The notes beneath the pieces are model-generated. The model worked only from the letters and a program-made list of their open reading frames with translations, made no database searches and was not told the origin of the DNA. This document shows positions 15,661 to 26,422 of a stretch of DNA of 64,000 nucleotides, in pieces; position 1 is the stretch's first letter, and each line of letters begins with the position of its first letter. The stretch spans positions 1-64,000 of the forward strand of contig KB906735.1 of NCBI GenBank assembly GCA_000381585.1, written 5' to 3'. Origin of the DNA: Acidobacteriaceae bacterium KBS 83 (GTDB taxonomy: Bacteria; Acidobacteriota; Terriglobia; Terriglobales; Acidobacteriaceae). A program made the position numbers and the translations under genes.

Positions 15661-18618
15661 TCACTGCAAGACGGCATACTCCGCCTTGGCTTCTTTCAGG
15701 ATCGAGACATCAGGATCGGCGTCTTTCCAAAGGGCCAGAAATCTCTGGTACGCGAGCCGAGCCCTGGTCGTATCGCCCTGCAACGCATAAGCACGCGCGA
15801 GGCCAAGATGGGTAAGCGCCCCAATAGGTTCATTCACCACAATATTGCGATGGTCGAGTATTCTCTGGAATTCTACTTCAGCGTCATTTGCCTGATGAGC
15901 TGCCAGATACGCCTCTCCGCGCACGTAAACCGGGTAGAGCGAAGGCGCGAACGAAGTATCGCCGGGTTGGCCTAACTCGAAGGCAGCTGCGCTTTTCAGC
16001 TCCTCGATAGCCCTGGCAAAATCGTGACGGCTCAAAGCGATCTGCCCGCGAATCGTAGGCAGATAGATGAAATTTACAACCGTGTCTTTAGGAAAGCCCT
16101 TCGCTAACTCGTCAGCCAGCCTTTGCGCGCGATCCGAATCTCCGACCAGTGCCAGGGCCAGACCACTCCCAAACTTAACCAGCCTCCCCGAAGAAAGCGC
16201 GAGCGCCGCAGCGGAACCTTGCCGTGCCTCGACCGCGTTGCCAAAGAGAGCTTCCCTCAGAGCGGCAGCGGCGGCATAGCTTGACGCGGTCTCTCGTTCT
16301 TCCGCAAGTTCGCTGGAAGTGATCGCTTGCTTTGAAAGCTGCCGGGCCTTACCAATCTGACCGAAATATGCGGCGGTGTCGGCTTCAACTGACAGCAGGA
16401 CGTCTTCGACACCAGGTTTGCCCGCAGCCCAGCTTACCTGTTGCTCCATCCCTTGCACATCGTTCTGCATAAAGGCAATCTGGTAGAGATATAAGCGCAG
16501 GTAAGGAGAATCGAGGCTCTTTGCCTGCGCATCACGCGCAACGGATCGGGCTTCTTCCAGTCTGCCTAAATGCAGATTTGCCTGGGTGACGTTGGCATAT
16601 CTCAAACCGCTTTCCGGGTGAAGGCCAAGTGCGTCTTGCGCGTGTGTGAGCGCCTTTTCATATTGACCAAGATATCCATTCAAGAGGCCAATGTTCCCCA
16701 CGGGACTATCATCTCGCGGATACATCTGAGCCCAGAGTTCATAGACTCCGCGCGCTTTGTCTAGGTCACCGAGAATAAGATCGTTGTAAACAGAATCGAT
16801 ATAGAACTTCTCTCGCTCTGTGGTCCGCTCGCGAAGCTCATGCGCCATCGTTAGATTCTCTGCTGCTCGATTACTCTCACCCAGATTCGAATAGCTTGTT
16901 CCAAGGGCGGCGTAGGCTATGGCGAACTTCGGGTCGAGTTGGATGGCTTGCTCGAACAAAGGAATTGCAGCCTTGTCACCGTTGAGATTTTTTGTCTTGA
17001 GTCCCAGACTGTATGCTTGGAGGGCGTCAAGGGAGCGAGTGGTGGCCTGCTCCATCGGCGTATCGTATCTCTGAACTGTGGCGAGAGATTCGCCGAGTTT
17101 GCTGCGAAGTGAGATGGCGACCTTCCCCAGCGCGGTAAGCACCTGCCTCTTGTCCTCAGATGTGCTCTGTTCCCGCCCGACAGTATCCCCCGTCCGACAA
17201 TTCACCGCTTTTAAGGCGAGTAGATATTGGCTACCTAACGTAGCGATGGATCCCTCCACCTCTGCAGCACCACCGGCCCTCTCGCAAAGCTCCCTGGCGA
17301 TCTCGGATGTCACACGCGCTTCTGGCGGTTGACCCATCAATTGGAGGGTCTGCCGGATGCGCTGCTCTGAGACTAGGCTCAGGAACGGCGATTGTTCCAG
17401 CTGAATGGCCAACCCCTGTTTGAGCGCATCATCAAACACGGGCTCAGCCGTCTTGTTATCGAAATCGGAAAGAACAATCGTGTCTTTATCGGTCAAGGGC
17501 TTAGCTCGGTGTGAGCGGTAGTGAGCCACGCCAATTACGGCAGCAACAAATACCCCCGCGAGGGCAACAAGGATCGTCCATCGTTTCCTGTCACGAAAAG
17601 AAGTTACAGTCTTCTCGTCCCCGCTTCGTGCGGAAGGTGAATCAAGCAGTGCCAATGGACTGGATGACCGCGATGGCTGTTGAGCAACCTGAGAACCGTT
17701 GTCCTGCGCCAGGGGTCTTCCCGAGTTTGCGGCTACTACTTGTCCCGATTCTTTATGCCGCTTGAGGCGCTTCAGGTCAGCCATCATATCTGCAGCATGC
17801 TGATAGCGCAGATCACGATCCTTCTCCAAAGCTTTGTCGATGATTTGTTGTAGTTCGAGCGGAATGTCCGCATTCAGCTTAGTCGCAGGCGTGGGCGCCA
17901 TGTCCAATATGGCCTTGAAGATCAGCGCAGAACTTTCTCCGCGGAACGGCCGGATGCCTGTTGCCATCTCGTACAGTACGATACCGAACGAGAATAGATC
18001 TGTGCGGGCATCGAGGTCCTTGGCACATGCCTGCTCAGGCGACATGTACGGTATCGTGCCAAGCGTAGTACCGGGCATCGTCAGATACTCGTCCGATGTT
18101 ACGTCCATCATCGTTTCGTCTGATGCTGCACAATTCGACGAACGACCTTTTGGTGCAACCATAGCCAGTCCGAAATCCAAGACCTTGGCGTGGCCACGTT
18201 TGGTGACAAAGATGTTCGCGGGTTTGATGTCGCGATGGACGATCCCTTCAGAATGAGCCGCATCCAAGGCATCGGCGATCTCAATCGCGAGCCCTAACAA
18301 CTCAAGTGTCTCGATACCTCTTCCCGTCGCCCGATGCTTTAGCGTCACGCCGTCCAGGAACTCCATGGCTAGGAACGCCTGACGATCCTCCTCTCCAACG
18401 TCATAGATAGTGCAGATATTGGGATGATTGAGTGCGGATGCAGCTTGAGCTTCGCGTCGGAAGCGGGCCAGGGCGTCCGGGTCGTGCCTGATCTCGGATG
18501 GTAGGAGCTTAAGGGCGACAAAGCGGCCTAACCGCGTGTCCTCCGCCTTGTAGACCACCCCCATACCGCCACCACCGAGCTTCTCTATAACGCGGTAATG
18601 GGAGATGATCTCAACCAT
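15661..18618 (-). CDS. Ser/Thr protein kinase with C-terminal TPR region
   Basis: Start at 18618 (985 residues, [14 protein letters not shown]) puts the kinase domain at the N-terminus; in-frame ATGs up to 18663 are possible. Kinase motifs are [10 protein letters not shown] (P-loop), VALKLL (catalytic Lys37), [13 protein letters not shown] (HRD loop), VLDFGLAM (DFG) and [10 protein letters not shown]. After a Pro/Ser linker, [19 protein letters not shown] spans the membrane. The outer part begins with [19 protein letters not shown] and continues with TPR helices ([20 protein letters not shown]). This PknB-like plan is abundant in Acidobacteriota and senses envelope signals. The target is unknown; no clear partner is adjacent. 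Confidence 0.93.
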   Translation of the reverse strand: MVEIISHYRVIEKLGGGGMGVVYKAEDTRLGRFVALKLLPSEIRHDPDALARFRREAQAASALNHPNICTIYDVGEEDRQAFLAMEFLDGVTLKHRATGRGIETLELLGLAIEIADALDAAHSEGIVHRDIKPANIFVTKRGHAKVLDFGLAMVAPKGRSSNCAASDETMMDVTSDEYLTMPGTTLGTIPYMSPEQACAKDLDARTDLFSFGIVLYEMATGIRPFRGESSALIFKAILDMAPTPATKLNADIPLELQQIIDKALEKDRDLRYQHAADMMADLKRLKRHKESGQVVAANSGRPLAQDNGSQVAQQPSRSSSPLALLDSPSARSGDEKTVTSFRDRKRWTILVALAGVFVAAVIGVAHYRSHRAKPLTDKDTIVLSDFDNKTAEPVFDDALKQGLAIQLEQSPFLSLVSEQRIRQTLQLMGQPPEARVTSEIARELCERAGGAAEVEGSIATLGSQYLLALKAVNCRTGDTVGREQSTSEDKRQVLTALGKVAISLRSKLGESLATVQRYDTPMEQATTRSLDALQAYSLGLKTKNLNGDKAAIPLFEQAIQLDPKFAIAYAALGTSYSNLGESNRAAENLTMAHELRERTTEREKFYIDSVYNDLILGDLDKARGVYELWAQMYPRDDSPVGNIGLLNGYLGQYEKALTHAQDALGLHPESGLRYANVTQANLHLGRLEEARSVARDAQAKSLDSPYLRLYLYQIAFMQNDVQGMEQQVSWAAGKPGVEDVLLSVEADTAAYFGQIGKARQLSKQAITSSELAEERETASSYAAAAALREALFGNAVEARQGSAAALALSSGRLVKFGSGLALALVGDSDRAQRLADELAKGFPKDTVVNFIYLPTIRGQIALSRHDFARAIEELKSAAAFELGQPGDTSFAPSLYPVYVRGEAYLAAHQANDAEVEFQRILDHRNIVVNEPIGALTHLGLARAYALQGDTTRARLAYQRFLALWKDADPDVSILKEAKAEYAVLQ

Positions 18619-18739
18619 AAAGAAGTCAGATTTGCTCGCTTCGGCGGGTACCATCTGAGGCAATGCTACGTTCAGCGCGCCAAGTGGCTATTGACTACGT
18701 GTCGATATTATCTCTCTACAATTGGACTGCCCGGTTCTT

Positions 18740-19045
18740 TTTGTACCCATGGAGATGAGACAACTTGGTTGAGTTCATTTTGCGGCCAGACCACGGATTC
18801 CGATTCCTATAGTGAGGAAACCACCGTCGTCAACATGCTCAGCGGGCACGGAGAGCATGATGAAATGGGATCGTCGCGCGATCGCCTGCTTCGACCAGGC
18901 TCTGGCCGATGTAGGACTAGCAAACACGATGCGTTGCGACAAGTGCTGCACGATACTTCGTCTGGGCGAACACGAAAACGATGCCTCGCTACCAGCAGCA
19001 CGCCGATGACGTGCCGAACAGCCTCAGGAAGTTCAAATCCGCGCA
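18740..19045 (+). pseudogene. Group II truncated hemoglobin remnant
   Basis: The blocks HGDETTWLSSFCG, YSEETTVVNMLSGHGEHDEM, DRRAIACFDQALADVGLA, ALRQVLHD and MPRYQQHADDVPNSLR follow the second half of group II truncated hemoglobins (helices F to H). They occur in order but in changing frames, with at least three shifts. The proximal region and the closing IPRWSWDG motif are missing. The gene is therefore dead. It lies divergently from the kinase gene with little space between. Confidence 0.65.
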
Positions 19046-19422
19046 CCAAAGAGGAGGCCGCGGTTGCTACATCGGATGCTGCAATGGGGCTGAAATACCT
19101 GGAAAAGTGATATGCATTGCAAGGAATGAGACGGGCCTTCACGCGACAAAGCGGGTTACGTAATCCATTCAAAACAAGTACGTTACCCGTGCTCTAAGCA
19201 AAAGAAACCAAATGGCAACGGCAGCCAATAATCGCTTCGGGCACCATAGTCAGTAGGTATCCCGATCTCCTTCCACTCCTTGGTTGCGCATATGCTCTGG
19301 GCATGCAGAGAAGAATTCCGTGCGCGAGGCGGCGCTCGACGCCGGATCACCATCGGCGGCCGGCGTCACAGGTCTGGTTCATGACAACCAGGGCATCCTG
19401 AGACCCGCATCGGACTTGCTAT
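19046..19422. other. Intergenic stretch, nothing recognised
   Basis: This runs from the end of the hemoglobin remnant to the 3' end of the Ig-repeat gene. No coding sequence with motif support, repeat or hairpin with T-run was found. Confidence 0.35.
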
Positions 19423-22400
19423 TCACCAACGATAGATCGTCAGTTTGTCTGTATAAAGCGTATTCGAGCCGCTTCCAGAGTTATAGCCGTCGATCTGGAA
19501 ATTGATGAGCAAGTCTCCTTTGGCCCATCCCAGAGCGTAAGCGGAATCGTAAGTGGCGTTTTGGAAATCAGTGTAGACTCCGTCCACGCCTACCCAGTCA
19601 TACGTTACGATGCCGTTCGCGTCACGATGGGATGCGATCTGAATGTGGTGCCATGTATTCGCGGACCACTTTCTTGGATCGCAAGCAATGTTTGAGGCGT
19701 GCCAGTGAGGATGGCCGCCTCCCTGATACACGAACTCCCAGGTCTTGGCATAGGTGGAGCATTGCGTGCCGAGAATGACCGTCCGGCCATCTGACATGAC
19801 ATCATTCATATCCATTTCCAGATTCGCCAATTGCGATGGGTCGACTACGTACACGTTCGCGTCGTACACGAAGTGAGTCGCTTTCAAATCCGTCGCGAAG
19901 GAGAGGTGGTAAATCTCTCCTCCATGATTGGAGTAAGTCATGTAGAACTCTCTCGCCGCATTGTCCGAAGAGAGGCCGGAAATGGGATAGACCGAGGATC
20001 CCTGCGAACTCCCGGGTGTACCGGCATCATGATTCCATTTCCATCTGGTGGAGCCCTCCAGAGGTCCGGACGAAATTGCATACGATGGAATCTGGTGCGA
20101 CGATGAGACAGGCGCCACGAGAGTCACGACCAGGCTCTTCGCAACCGCAGGATTAGCCACGCTTGTTGCTGTAATGGTAACTGTCGAAATCTGGGCCGCG
20201 CTCGCCGGAGCGTTATAGAGTCCCCCGATAGAGATGGTGCCATCCGTGGCGCTCCCTCCGGTCACTCCATTTACGCTCCAGACCACAGAAGCGTTCACGC
20301 TGCCGGTCACCGTCGCAACGTATTGCGATGAAGTACCCCAAGTGACGGTCGTTGCTCCGCCCAAGGTAAGCGTCACGGACGGAGGCTGCGGCGCTTCGAG
20401 GACAACGACGAGGCTTTGGGAAACTGCGGGATTTGCGACGCTCGTCGCCGTTATTGTTACCTTTGGCGACTGCGGTGCATGTGCCGGAGCAGTATAGAGG
20501 CCCTTTGCCGAGATCGACCCGATCGTGGAATCCCCGCCTACTAATCCATCCACACTCCAGGTGACGGCTGTGTTCGTGCTTCCCTTCACCGTCGCGGCAT
20601 ATTGCGAGGACGTCCCGAGCGTCACGGTGGTTATGCCACTGAGGGCCAGCGTCACCTGCGGGGCTTTCGGAGGAGCCAGCACGACTGAGAGGCTCTGCGA
20701 AACAGATGGATCCGCCATACTGGTCGCCGTGATTGTTACCTTTGAGGACTGGGGCGGATTCACGGGAGCGGCATAGAGCCCCTTCGCGGAGATGGTGCCG
20801 ACTGTGCGATCCCCTCCCACAACTCCATCGACACTCCAGGCCACCGAGATGTCGGACGTACCGGTCACCGTCGCCGCATATTGCGACGACGTGCCGAGCG
20901 TGACGCTGCTCGCTCCACTCACTGCCAGTTTTACCGGCGGTGGCGGTGGCGGTGGCGGCGCAGCGAGGGCAACCACCAGGCTACGCGCAACGGAAGGATC
21001 AGCGACACTGGCGGCCTTGATTGTTACTTTTGAGGAGCCGGGTGCCGTCGCCGGAGCCGTGTACAACCCCAGCCCAGAGATCAACCCAACGGTGCGGTTT
21101 CCTCCCACTACTCCATTCACACTCCATGTCACGCCAGCGTTCGAGCTGCCGGTCACCGCTGCGGCATACTGCGATGAGTTCCCCAACGTAACGGTAGTCG
21201 CACCAGTCAGGGTAAGGGTCACGGCCGGAGGCGGCGCGACCAGTGTCACGGTAAGGCTCCGCGCAACGGAAGGATTAGCGACGCTAGTGGCCGTGATCGT
21301 CACCTTTAAGGATCCAGGCGCGCTTGTAGGAGCAGTGTAGCGTCCGCTTGTCGAGATGGAACCGCAGGCAGCGTTTCCTCCCACAACCCCATTTACGCTC
21401 CACGTCACTCCCGTGTTCGAGCTGCCGCTCACGACCGCGGCATACTGTGATGAGGTCCCAAACTTGACGGCACTCGCTCCACTCAACGTGAGTGTTATGG
21501 CCGGAGGCGGGGGAGGTGGCGCGACCAGTGTAACGGTAAGACTCCGCGCAACCGAGGGATCAGCGGCGCTGGTCGCCGTGATCGTCACCGTTGATGAACC
21601 AGGCGCGCTTGCGGGGGCAGTGTAACGTCCGCTTGTCGAAATGGAGCCGTAGGCAGCGTTTCCTCCCACAACCCCGTTCACGCTCCATGTCACCCCGGTG
21701 TTCGAACTGCCGCTCACGACCGCGGCATACTGTGATGAGGTCCCCAACGTGACGCTAGTCGCTCCAGTCAACGTAAGGGTCGGAGGAGGCGGGGGCGGCG
21801 CGACGAGTGTAACGGTAAGGCTCTGCGTAACAGAGGTATCGGCAACGCTGATCGCCGTGATCGTTACTTGCGAGGAACTGGGCTCCACATCGGGAGCGGT
21901 ATAGAACCCAGTCGTGGAGATGGAACCGACAGTTTGATTCCCTCCCACCACTCCGTCCACGCTCCAGATCACTCCGCTGTTCGAGGTACCGGTCACGGTC
22001 GCGACATATTGCGAGAGAGCACCCAGTGTGACGCTCGTCGGGCCGCTCAAGCTCAAAGTCACCGTCGGCCCGACTCCGCCGCCACCCGGGGACTGCGGGG
22101 CCGCGACGAGGACCACTGCAAGCCCCTGTGAAACGGAGGGATCTGCCACGCTGGTTGCGGTGATCGTGACGTTCGATGGCTGAGGCGCACTTGCCGGGGC
22201 GCTATAAAGCCCGCTTGCGGAGATAGAACCGACCGTGCCGTCTCCTCCCGCTACACTATTTACGCTCCAGATCACTGCGGTGTTCTGGCTACCGGTCACG
22301 CTCGCTGTATATTGCGCCGAAGTGCCGACCGTGACGCTCGTCGGGCCACTTACGACCAGACTCACGGCAGAGCCGGGCCCATTGCCGCCTGGAGCCTGCG

Positions 22401-23382
22401 GAGGCGCTGTGAGGACCACGGCAAGGCCGCCTGAAACGGAGGAATCCACCACGCTGGTTGCGGTGATAGTGACGTTCGAGGGTTGAGGTGCGTCTGCTGG
22501 GGCGCTATAGAGCCCGCTTGGAGAGATAGAGCCGACCGTGCCGTTTCCTCCCGCTACGCCATTCACGCTCCACGTCACCGCGGTGTTCTGGCTACCCGTC
22601 ACATTTGCTGCGTATTGCGCCGAAGTGCCGAGGGTGACGCTCGTCGGGCCACTTACGACCAGACTCACGGCAGAGCTGGCTCCGTTGGCGCCTGGGGCTT
22701 GTGGAGGCGCGTTCAGGAGCACCGCAAGGCCCTCCGAAATAGAGGGGTCTGCGACGCTGGTCGCCGTGATCGTTACATTTGCGGGCTGAGGCGCATTTTG
22801 GGGCGCTGTATAGAGCCCACTTGCAGTGATATAGCCAACCGCAACGTTTCCTCCCGGCGCCCCATTCACGCTCCAGGTCACTGCGGTGTTTTCGCTGCCA
22901 GTCACCGTTGCGACATACTGCGATGAGGTGCCCAGCGTGACGCTGCTTGAGCCACTCAGAGACACCACAATGGGTTCCGGGTCCGCATTTTGGGACGGCG
23001 CGGCGAGCACGATAGGAAGACTCTTCGAAATGGAAGGACTCGCTACGCTCGTTGCCGTGATGGTCACTTGTGAAGATTTAGGTGCACTTGCCGGGGCAAG
23101 GTACAGTCCCTGTGCGGAGATCGAACCGACTGTCGCATCTCCTCCGGCGACTCCATTTACGCTCCACGTAACCGTGGCGTCCGAGCTGCCGGATACAGTG
23201 GCCGCGTACTGCGATTGCCCACCGAGCATGACCGTGCTCGGCCCGGTAAGGGCGATCGTCACGGCTGCATCGCCACTCCCAAAGAGGGCGGGATTAGTCA
23301 CGACCAGCCCACAAGCTGTCAAAAGCAGCACGAAAAACGTACTGAAGACCGCGCAGGTGAGTGGACGCCAAACTGAGCGCAT
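19423..23382 (-). CDS. Giant lipoprotein with 11 Ig-like repeats and a C-terminal lectin/lyase-like domain
   Basis: This 1319-residue protein starts with a lipoprotein signal (FFVLLLTAC, Cys24). Eleven repeats of about 95-100 residues follow. Each carries VTLGTSSQYAATVTG, a VTWSVNGVVGGN core, ISASGLYTAPA and VTITATSVADPSVSQSL, a BIG2-like bacterial Ig unit. Pro-rich linkers separate some units. The last about 230 residues (WKWNHDAGTPGSSQG, FYMTYSNHGGEIYHLSFATD, THFVYDANVYV, WHHIQIASHRDA) resemble a concanavalin-like jelly roll as found in polysaccharide lyases or LamG domains. It is probably a surface glycan-binding or glycan-processing protein held away from the membrane by the Ig stalk. Confidence 0.88.
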   Translation of the reverse strand: MRSVWRPLTCAVFSTFFVLLLTACGLVVTNPALFGSGDAAVTIALTGPSTVMLGGQSQYAATVSGSSDATVTWSVNGVAGGDATVGSISAQGLYLAPASAPKSSQVTITATSVASPSISKSLPIVLAAPSQNADPEPIVVSLSGSSSVTLGTSSQYVATVTGSENTAVTWSVNGAPGGNVAVGYITASGLYTAPQNAPQPANVTITATSVADPSISEGLAVLLNAPPQAPGANGASSAVSLVVSGPTSVTLGTSAQYAANVTGSQNTAVTWSVNGVAGGNGTVGSISPSGLYSAPADAPQPSNVTITATSVVDSSVSGGLAVVLTAPPQAPGGNGPGSAVSLVVSGPTSVTVGTSAQYTASVTGSQNTAVIWSVNSVAGGDGTVGSISASGLYSAPASAPQPSNVTITATSVADPSVSQGLAVVLVAAPQSPGGGGVGPTVTLSLSGPTSVTLGALSQYVATVTGTSNSGVIWSVDGVVGGNQTVGSISTTGFYTAPDVEPSSSQVTITAISVADTSVTQSLTVTLVAPPPPPPTLTLTGATSVTLGTSSQYAAVVSGSSNTGVTWSVNGVVGGNAAYGSISTSGRYTAPASAPGSSTVTITATSAADPSVARSLTVTLVAPPPPPPAITLTLSGASAVKFGTSSQYAAVVSGSSNTGVTWSVNGVVGGNAACGSISTSGRYTAPTSAPGSLKVTITATSVANPSVARSLTVTLVAPPPAVTLTLTGATTVTLGNSSQYAAAVTGSSNAGVTWSVNGVVGGNRTVGLISGLGLYTAPATAPGSSKVTIKAASVADPSVARSLVVALAAPPPPPPPPVKLAVSGASSVTLGTSSQYAATVTGTSDISVAWSVDGVVGGDRTVGTISAKGLYAAPVNPPQSSKVTITATSMADPSVSQSLSVVLAPPKAPQVTLALSGITTVTLGTSSQYAATVKGSTNTAVTWSVDGLVGGDSTIGSISAKGLYTAPAHAPQSPKVTITATSVANPAVSQSLVVVLEAPQPPSVTLTLGGATTVTWGTSSQYVATVTGSVNASVVWSVNGVTGGSATDGTISIGGLYNAPASAAQISTVTITATSVANPAVAKSLVVTLVAPVSSSHQIPSYAISSGPLEGSTRWKWNHDAGTPGSSQGSSVYPISGLSSDNAAREFYMTYSNHGGEIYHLSFATDLKATHFVYDANVYVVDPSQLANLEMDMNDVMSDGRTVILGTQCSTYAKTWEFVYQGGGHPHWHASNIACDPRKWSANTWHHIQIASHRDANGIVTYDWVGVDGVYTDFQNATYDSAYALGWAKGDLLINFQIDGYNSGSGSNTLYTDKLTIYRW
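20100..23290 (-). repeat. Tandem Ig-domain coding repeats (about 290 bp, 11 copies)
   Basis: Eleven in-frame units run through the coding sequence; neighbouring units share long identical blocks such as TCAGCGTCACGC-type segments around the VTLG motif. Two pairs (units 3-4 and 6-7) are especially similar, suggesting recent duplication or gene conversion. Confidence 0.85.
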
Positions 23383-24062
23383 GCTCTCGGAACCTCAGGG
23401 CCACTGTGGAATTGCCAAAAAATGCGCCGCGAGACAAAACTCGCTGCGCAGGCGAATTACGAAACAGGGACTGAGGAAAAAAGAGAAAGCTCAGCAATGA
23501 AACAAGAATGTTCGCGTTCTCCCTATCGGCATCTCGTTGCACCGATTCCGGAAAGGCGTGTGTCTTTTGTAATGACGCCAGTTCAACAATGGCATCCCAC
23601 TTTCAAGCCAATTGGCTCTACAAAAGGCATCTTGACAAGAAATTGGACTTCATAGGCTAGCTAGAACTCCAGCTATTTGTGGGAGGGGTTATGGAGCACG
23701 CCCCAATAGGATCCAGCGATTACAAGTTAGATGTCTTTCGCGATTTCGCGCAGATTTTTCTAATTGCTTGAAAGCATTCCGCTCTCTCTCTATCGACCAA
23801 CCAGATCGCCTGGTTACCCAATCCCTGAACGGATCAGCTACGGACCTTGCCTGGGGTAAGTGCCTGCTCACGGATTCATTACAGATGCACCTGCCAAATC
23901 GAATCTCTGCGCTTGGCTATCGGCCGCATCGTATTGATAAGTCATCCTCGTAGGCCCTCTTCCGAATGCGGCGGCGACATATGACCGCAGCGGTGTCTTT
24001 CACGTTACTAATTGATTTGGACAGTAGCGGCATTTCGTGATGAACTGGAGCGAGTCACAGCT
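23383..24062. other. Divergent intergenic region, nothing recognised
   Basis: This is 680 bp between two divergently transcribed genes. It should contain both promoters. I see no coding sequence with motif support and no recognisable riboswitch. A short inverted repeat ACCAG-ATCGC-CTGGT lies near 23800, which is too small to interpret. Confidence 0.35.
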
Positions 24063-25100
24063 ATGGCATGCAGCATTCAACGTTGGCTTCTTCCCGCCGG
24101 TTTTGGGCTCTCACGGTCAGTCCTTAGCGCTACAGCGGTTTGCCTGCTTTCGGCAGCCTCTGCCCACGCCGTCACCTGCACCACGCAAGCGGAGATGAAG
24201 GAGACCGAACGAAGCGCGATCGTCACTGCGGCCCGCGGCATAGCAACCAAAATGCAGGCCAACGATACGAGTGGGGTAGCGGCCGCGACCATACCCGCGG
24301 TCGCCAGTCATTTTGGTGGCATCGCAGCTGCCATTCAACGGCTCAATCCTGCTTTAACCGGGGCAACGCTGAGTGTGACATCCGTCTATGATCTCCAGGC
24401 GACGGACGTACAGCCGGGCGAAGATGCCGTGCAGTTCTTCTGTGGCGTGGCGGCCAACGATCTACACGTCATCTTCAACATTCCGGGCCTACCGGCGGGC
24501 CATTTCGCCTTCGCCATCGTGGAGGCTAGCGGAGTCAAGAACCCGCAGCGGCTCTCCATGCTGCTCGAGAAAAGCTCTGAAGGCGCCTGGCAGCTGGCGG
24601 GGTTCTTTCCGCGTCCGCTCACCAGTGCGGGACACGATGGTGTCTGGTATTGGGAGAAGGCTCGCGACTACAACAAAGTCGGGCAGATCTGGAACTCGTA
24701 TTTCTATTACCAGACGGCGGTCTACCTGCTGCTGCCAGCCGATTTTATCGACAGCAACAACTTCGACAAGCTGATCCAGGAAGTCCGTTCTGTCACTCCC
24801 GGCGGATTGCCGGGTGCTCAGCCGATGATCGTCAATGTCGCGGGGTCTCCGGTTTCAGTCTCTAACATCCATACTGACAGCACTTTCGGCGGTTTCGATC
24901 TGGTTGTCCGCTATGAAACGGACGACGTCAGCAATATGGCTGTGACAAGAACCAAAAGCGTTGCCCTGATGAAGGCGCTCCTGACTCTTCATCCAGAATG
25001 GAAAGAAGGCTTCCACGGAATGTGGGTTTTCGCGAATGCGCCGAACCAGCAGCCCTTTTCACTCGAGTTGTCGATGCCACAGATCGCGGCTCAGTCCTGA
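24063..25100 (+). CDS. Exported acidobacterial protein of unknown function
   Basis: The start at 24063 gives 345 residues with a signal peptide (SVLSATAVCLLSAASAHA); GGAG lies 12 bases upstream. The mature part has a helical region (ERSAIVTAARGIATKMQAND) and beta strands (AVQFFCGVAANDLHVIFNIP). A conserved-looking WYWEKARDYNKVGQIWNSYF follows, then GGFDLVVRYETDD. I do not recognise a family with a known role. It is 21 bp upstream of the VWFA-related gene, so the two are likely co-transcribed and may work together in the envelope. Confidence 0.68.
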   Translation: MACSIQRWLLPAGFGLSRSVLSATAVCLLSAASAHAVTCTTQAEMKETERSAIVTAARGIATKMQANDTSGVAAATIPAVASHFGGIAAAIQRLNPALTGATLSVTSVYDLQATDVQPGEDAVQFFCGVAANDLHVIFNIPGLPAGHFAFAIVEASGVKNPQRLSMLLEKSSEGAWQLAGFFPRPLTSAGHDGVWYWEKARDYNKVGQIWNSYFYYQTAVYLLLPADFIDSNNFDKLIQEVRSVTPGGLPGAQPMIVNVAGSPVSVSNIHTDSTFGGFDLVVRYETDDVSNMAVTRTKSVALMKALLTLHPEWKEGFHGMWVFANAPNQQPFSLELSMPQIAAQS

Positions 25101-25121
25101 TGGGCGCCGAACAATCGTAAA

Positions 25122-26375
25122 ATGAGTCAGTCAGCCTTTCTCAGGCGGTCAAAAGTCTTTATGCCGGCAAGAGCACCAATCGCGTCGCGCCAATCCCGGT
25201 GGTTTCTTCCGGCTGTCCTTGCGTTTTGCTGTGCCGGACCGGCGACGTCCGCCCAGACACAGCCCACAGCTCCGAAGCCGACAGGTACGGTCCCGGCACG
25301 GGACCTTTCGCAGCCGCAGGCTCAGCCCAGCCTGACCATCGACAGCGACCCGATTCTCTCACCCGATCCGGCAGAGAAGGCCGCCGCGGCCGAGACGACG
25401 CCGACGACTCCTTCGGCATCCAGCACCGCACAGCCAGGTGACAAGACTCTAAAGAAAGAAGGTAGTGGCTACGTCTTCCGCGCGGATGTCGATGAGGTAC
25501 TGCTGCCTTGCACCGTAGTCGATGACCAGGGCCGGCTCATCACAGATCTGACTCGCGGCGATTTTCAAGTCTGGGAGGACAATGTTCACCAAACCGTCGC
25601 GTCGTTCCAACATCGGGACGTTCCGGTATCACTGGGCATTCTGGTCGACAACTCGGGCTCCATGCGCGACAAGCGCGCCGCGATCAATGATGCCGCATTG
25701 CATCTGGTGAAGGCATCGAACTCGGCGGATGCGGCATTCGTCGTGAACTTTTCCGATCGGGCCTTCATCGACCAGGACTTCACATCCGATGTGAATTTGC
25801 TCGAGAAGGGTCTCTCGCATATCGATACCCGGGGCGGCACCGCCTTGTACGACGCGGTCGTCGCTTCAGCCAACCAGATGTCGAGACATGCAAAACAGCA
25901 GAAGCAGGTGCTGCTCATCATCACGGATGGCGGAGACAACGCGTCCCGGCTGACTCTCACTCAGGCGATCCGGCGTGTCCAGGCCCTGGATGGCCCGGTC
26001 GTATACACCATTGGGCTCCTCTATGAGGACCTCAGCAAGGAGGAGGCCGCTCGCGCCAGGAGCGATCTGCAGACGCTCTCGCTCGAGACGGGCGGCGTGG
26101 CTTACTTCCCTCGTTCTCTGAAGGATGTGGACGAGATCGCGGCCCAGGTTGCAAGTGATATCCGGAACCAGTACACCATCGGCTATCACTCCACAAAAGC
26201 ATCAGCCCTCGGTGGATACCGGACCGTGCGCGTGGAGGCGAAGGGGCCAAAGCGCGGCCAGTTGACCGTACGAACCCGCAAAGGGTACTTCCCAAAGCAG
26301 CCGCAGCAGCCGCAAACTGCGAGCGCAGCACCACAGCCGCAACAGGAGCAGCCGCAGCAGCCAGCACAGCATTGA
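25122..26375 (+). CDS. VWFA-related acidobacterial domain protein
   Basis: This 417-residue exported protein has a signal sequence (WFLPAVLAFCCAGPATSAQ) and a Pro/Thr/Ala-rich linker. A short domain (VVDDQGRLITDLTRGDFQVW) precedes a von Willebrand A domain with the MIDAS motif ILVDNSGSMRDK (D-x-S-x-S) and IITDGGDNASR. The order is that of the VWFA-related family largely confined to Acidobacteriota (TIGR03436), which supports the taxonomic call. The C-terminus is a Q/P-rich tail. The function is unknown; the MIDAS suggests metal-dependent protein binding outside the inner membrane. Confidence 0.93.
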   Translation: MSQSAFLRRSKVFMPARAPIASRQSRWFLPAVLAFCCAGPATSAQTQPTAPKPTGTVPARDLSQPQAQPSLTIDSDPILSPDPAEKAAAAETTPTTPSASSTAQPGDKTLKKEGSGYVFRADVDEVLLPCTVVDDQGRLITDLTRGDFQVWEDNVHQTVASFQHRDVPVSLGILVDNSGSMRDKRAAINDAALHLVKASNSADAAFVVNFSDRAFIDQDFTSDVNLLEKGLSHIDTRGGTALYDAVVASANQMSRHAKQQKQVLLIITDGGDNASRLTLTQAIRRVQALDGPVVYTIGLLYEDLSKEEAARARSDLQTLSLETGGVAYFPRSLKDVDEIAAQVASDIRNQYTIGYHSTKASALGGYRTVRVEAKGPKRGQLTVRTRKGYFPKQPQQPQTASAAPQPQQEQPQQPAQH

Positions 26376-26422
26376 GCCTTGGCATCCCGCCATCGGCCCG
26401 AAGTGTTTGATTCGCTGATAAA

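Noticed and set aside
18807-19172. Minus-strand open frame over the hemoglobin remnant
   Set aside because: The plus strand carries ordered globin blocks; the minus frame has no motif.
19423-23382. Regular repeats at first glance like a CRISPR or satellite array
   Set aside because: Units are about 290 bp, in frame and encode Ig domains; there are no short identical repeats with unique spacers.
20234-23500. Series of plus-strand open frames across the Ig-repeat gene
   Set aside because: They recur with the repeat period and are by-products of the repetitive antisense composition.
23383-24062. Possible cyclic-di-GMP riboswitch upstream of the Ig-repeat gene
   Set aside because: I looked for the conserved GEMM core (CACGCACAGGGCAAACC-type) and tetraloop receptor and did not find them.
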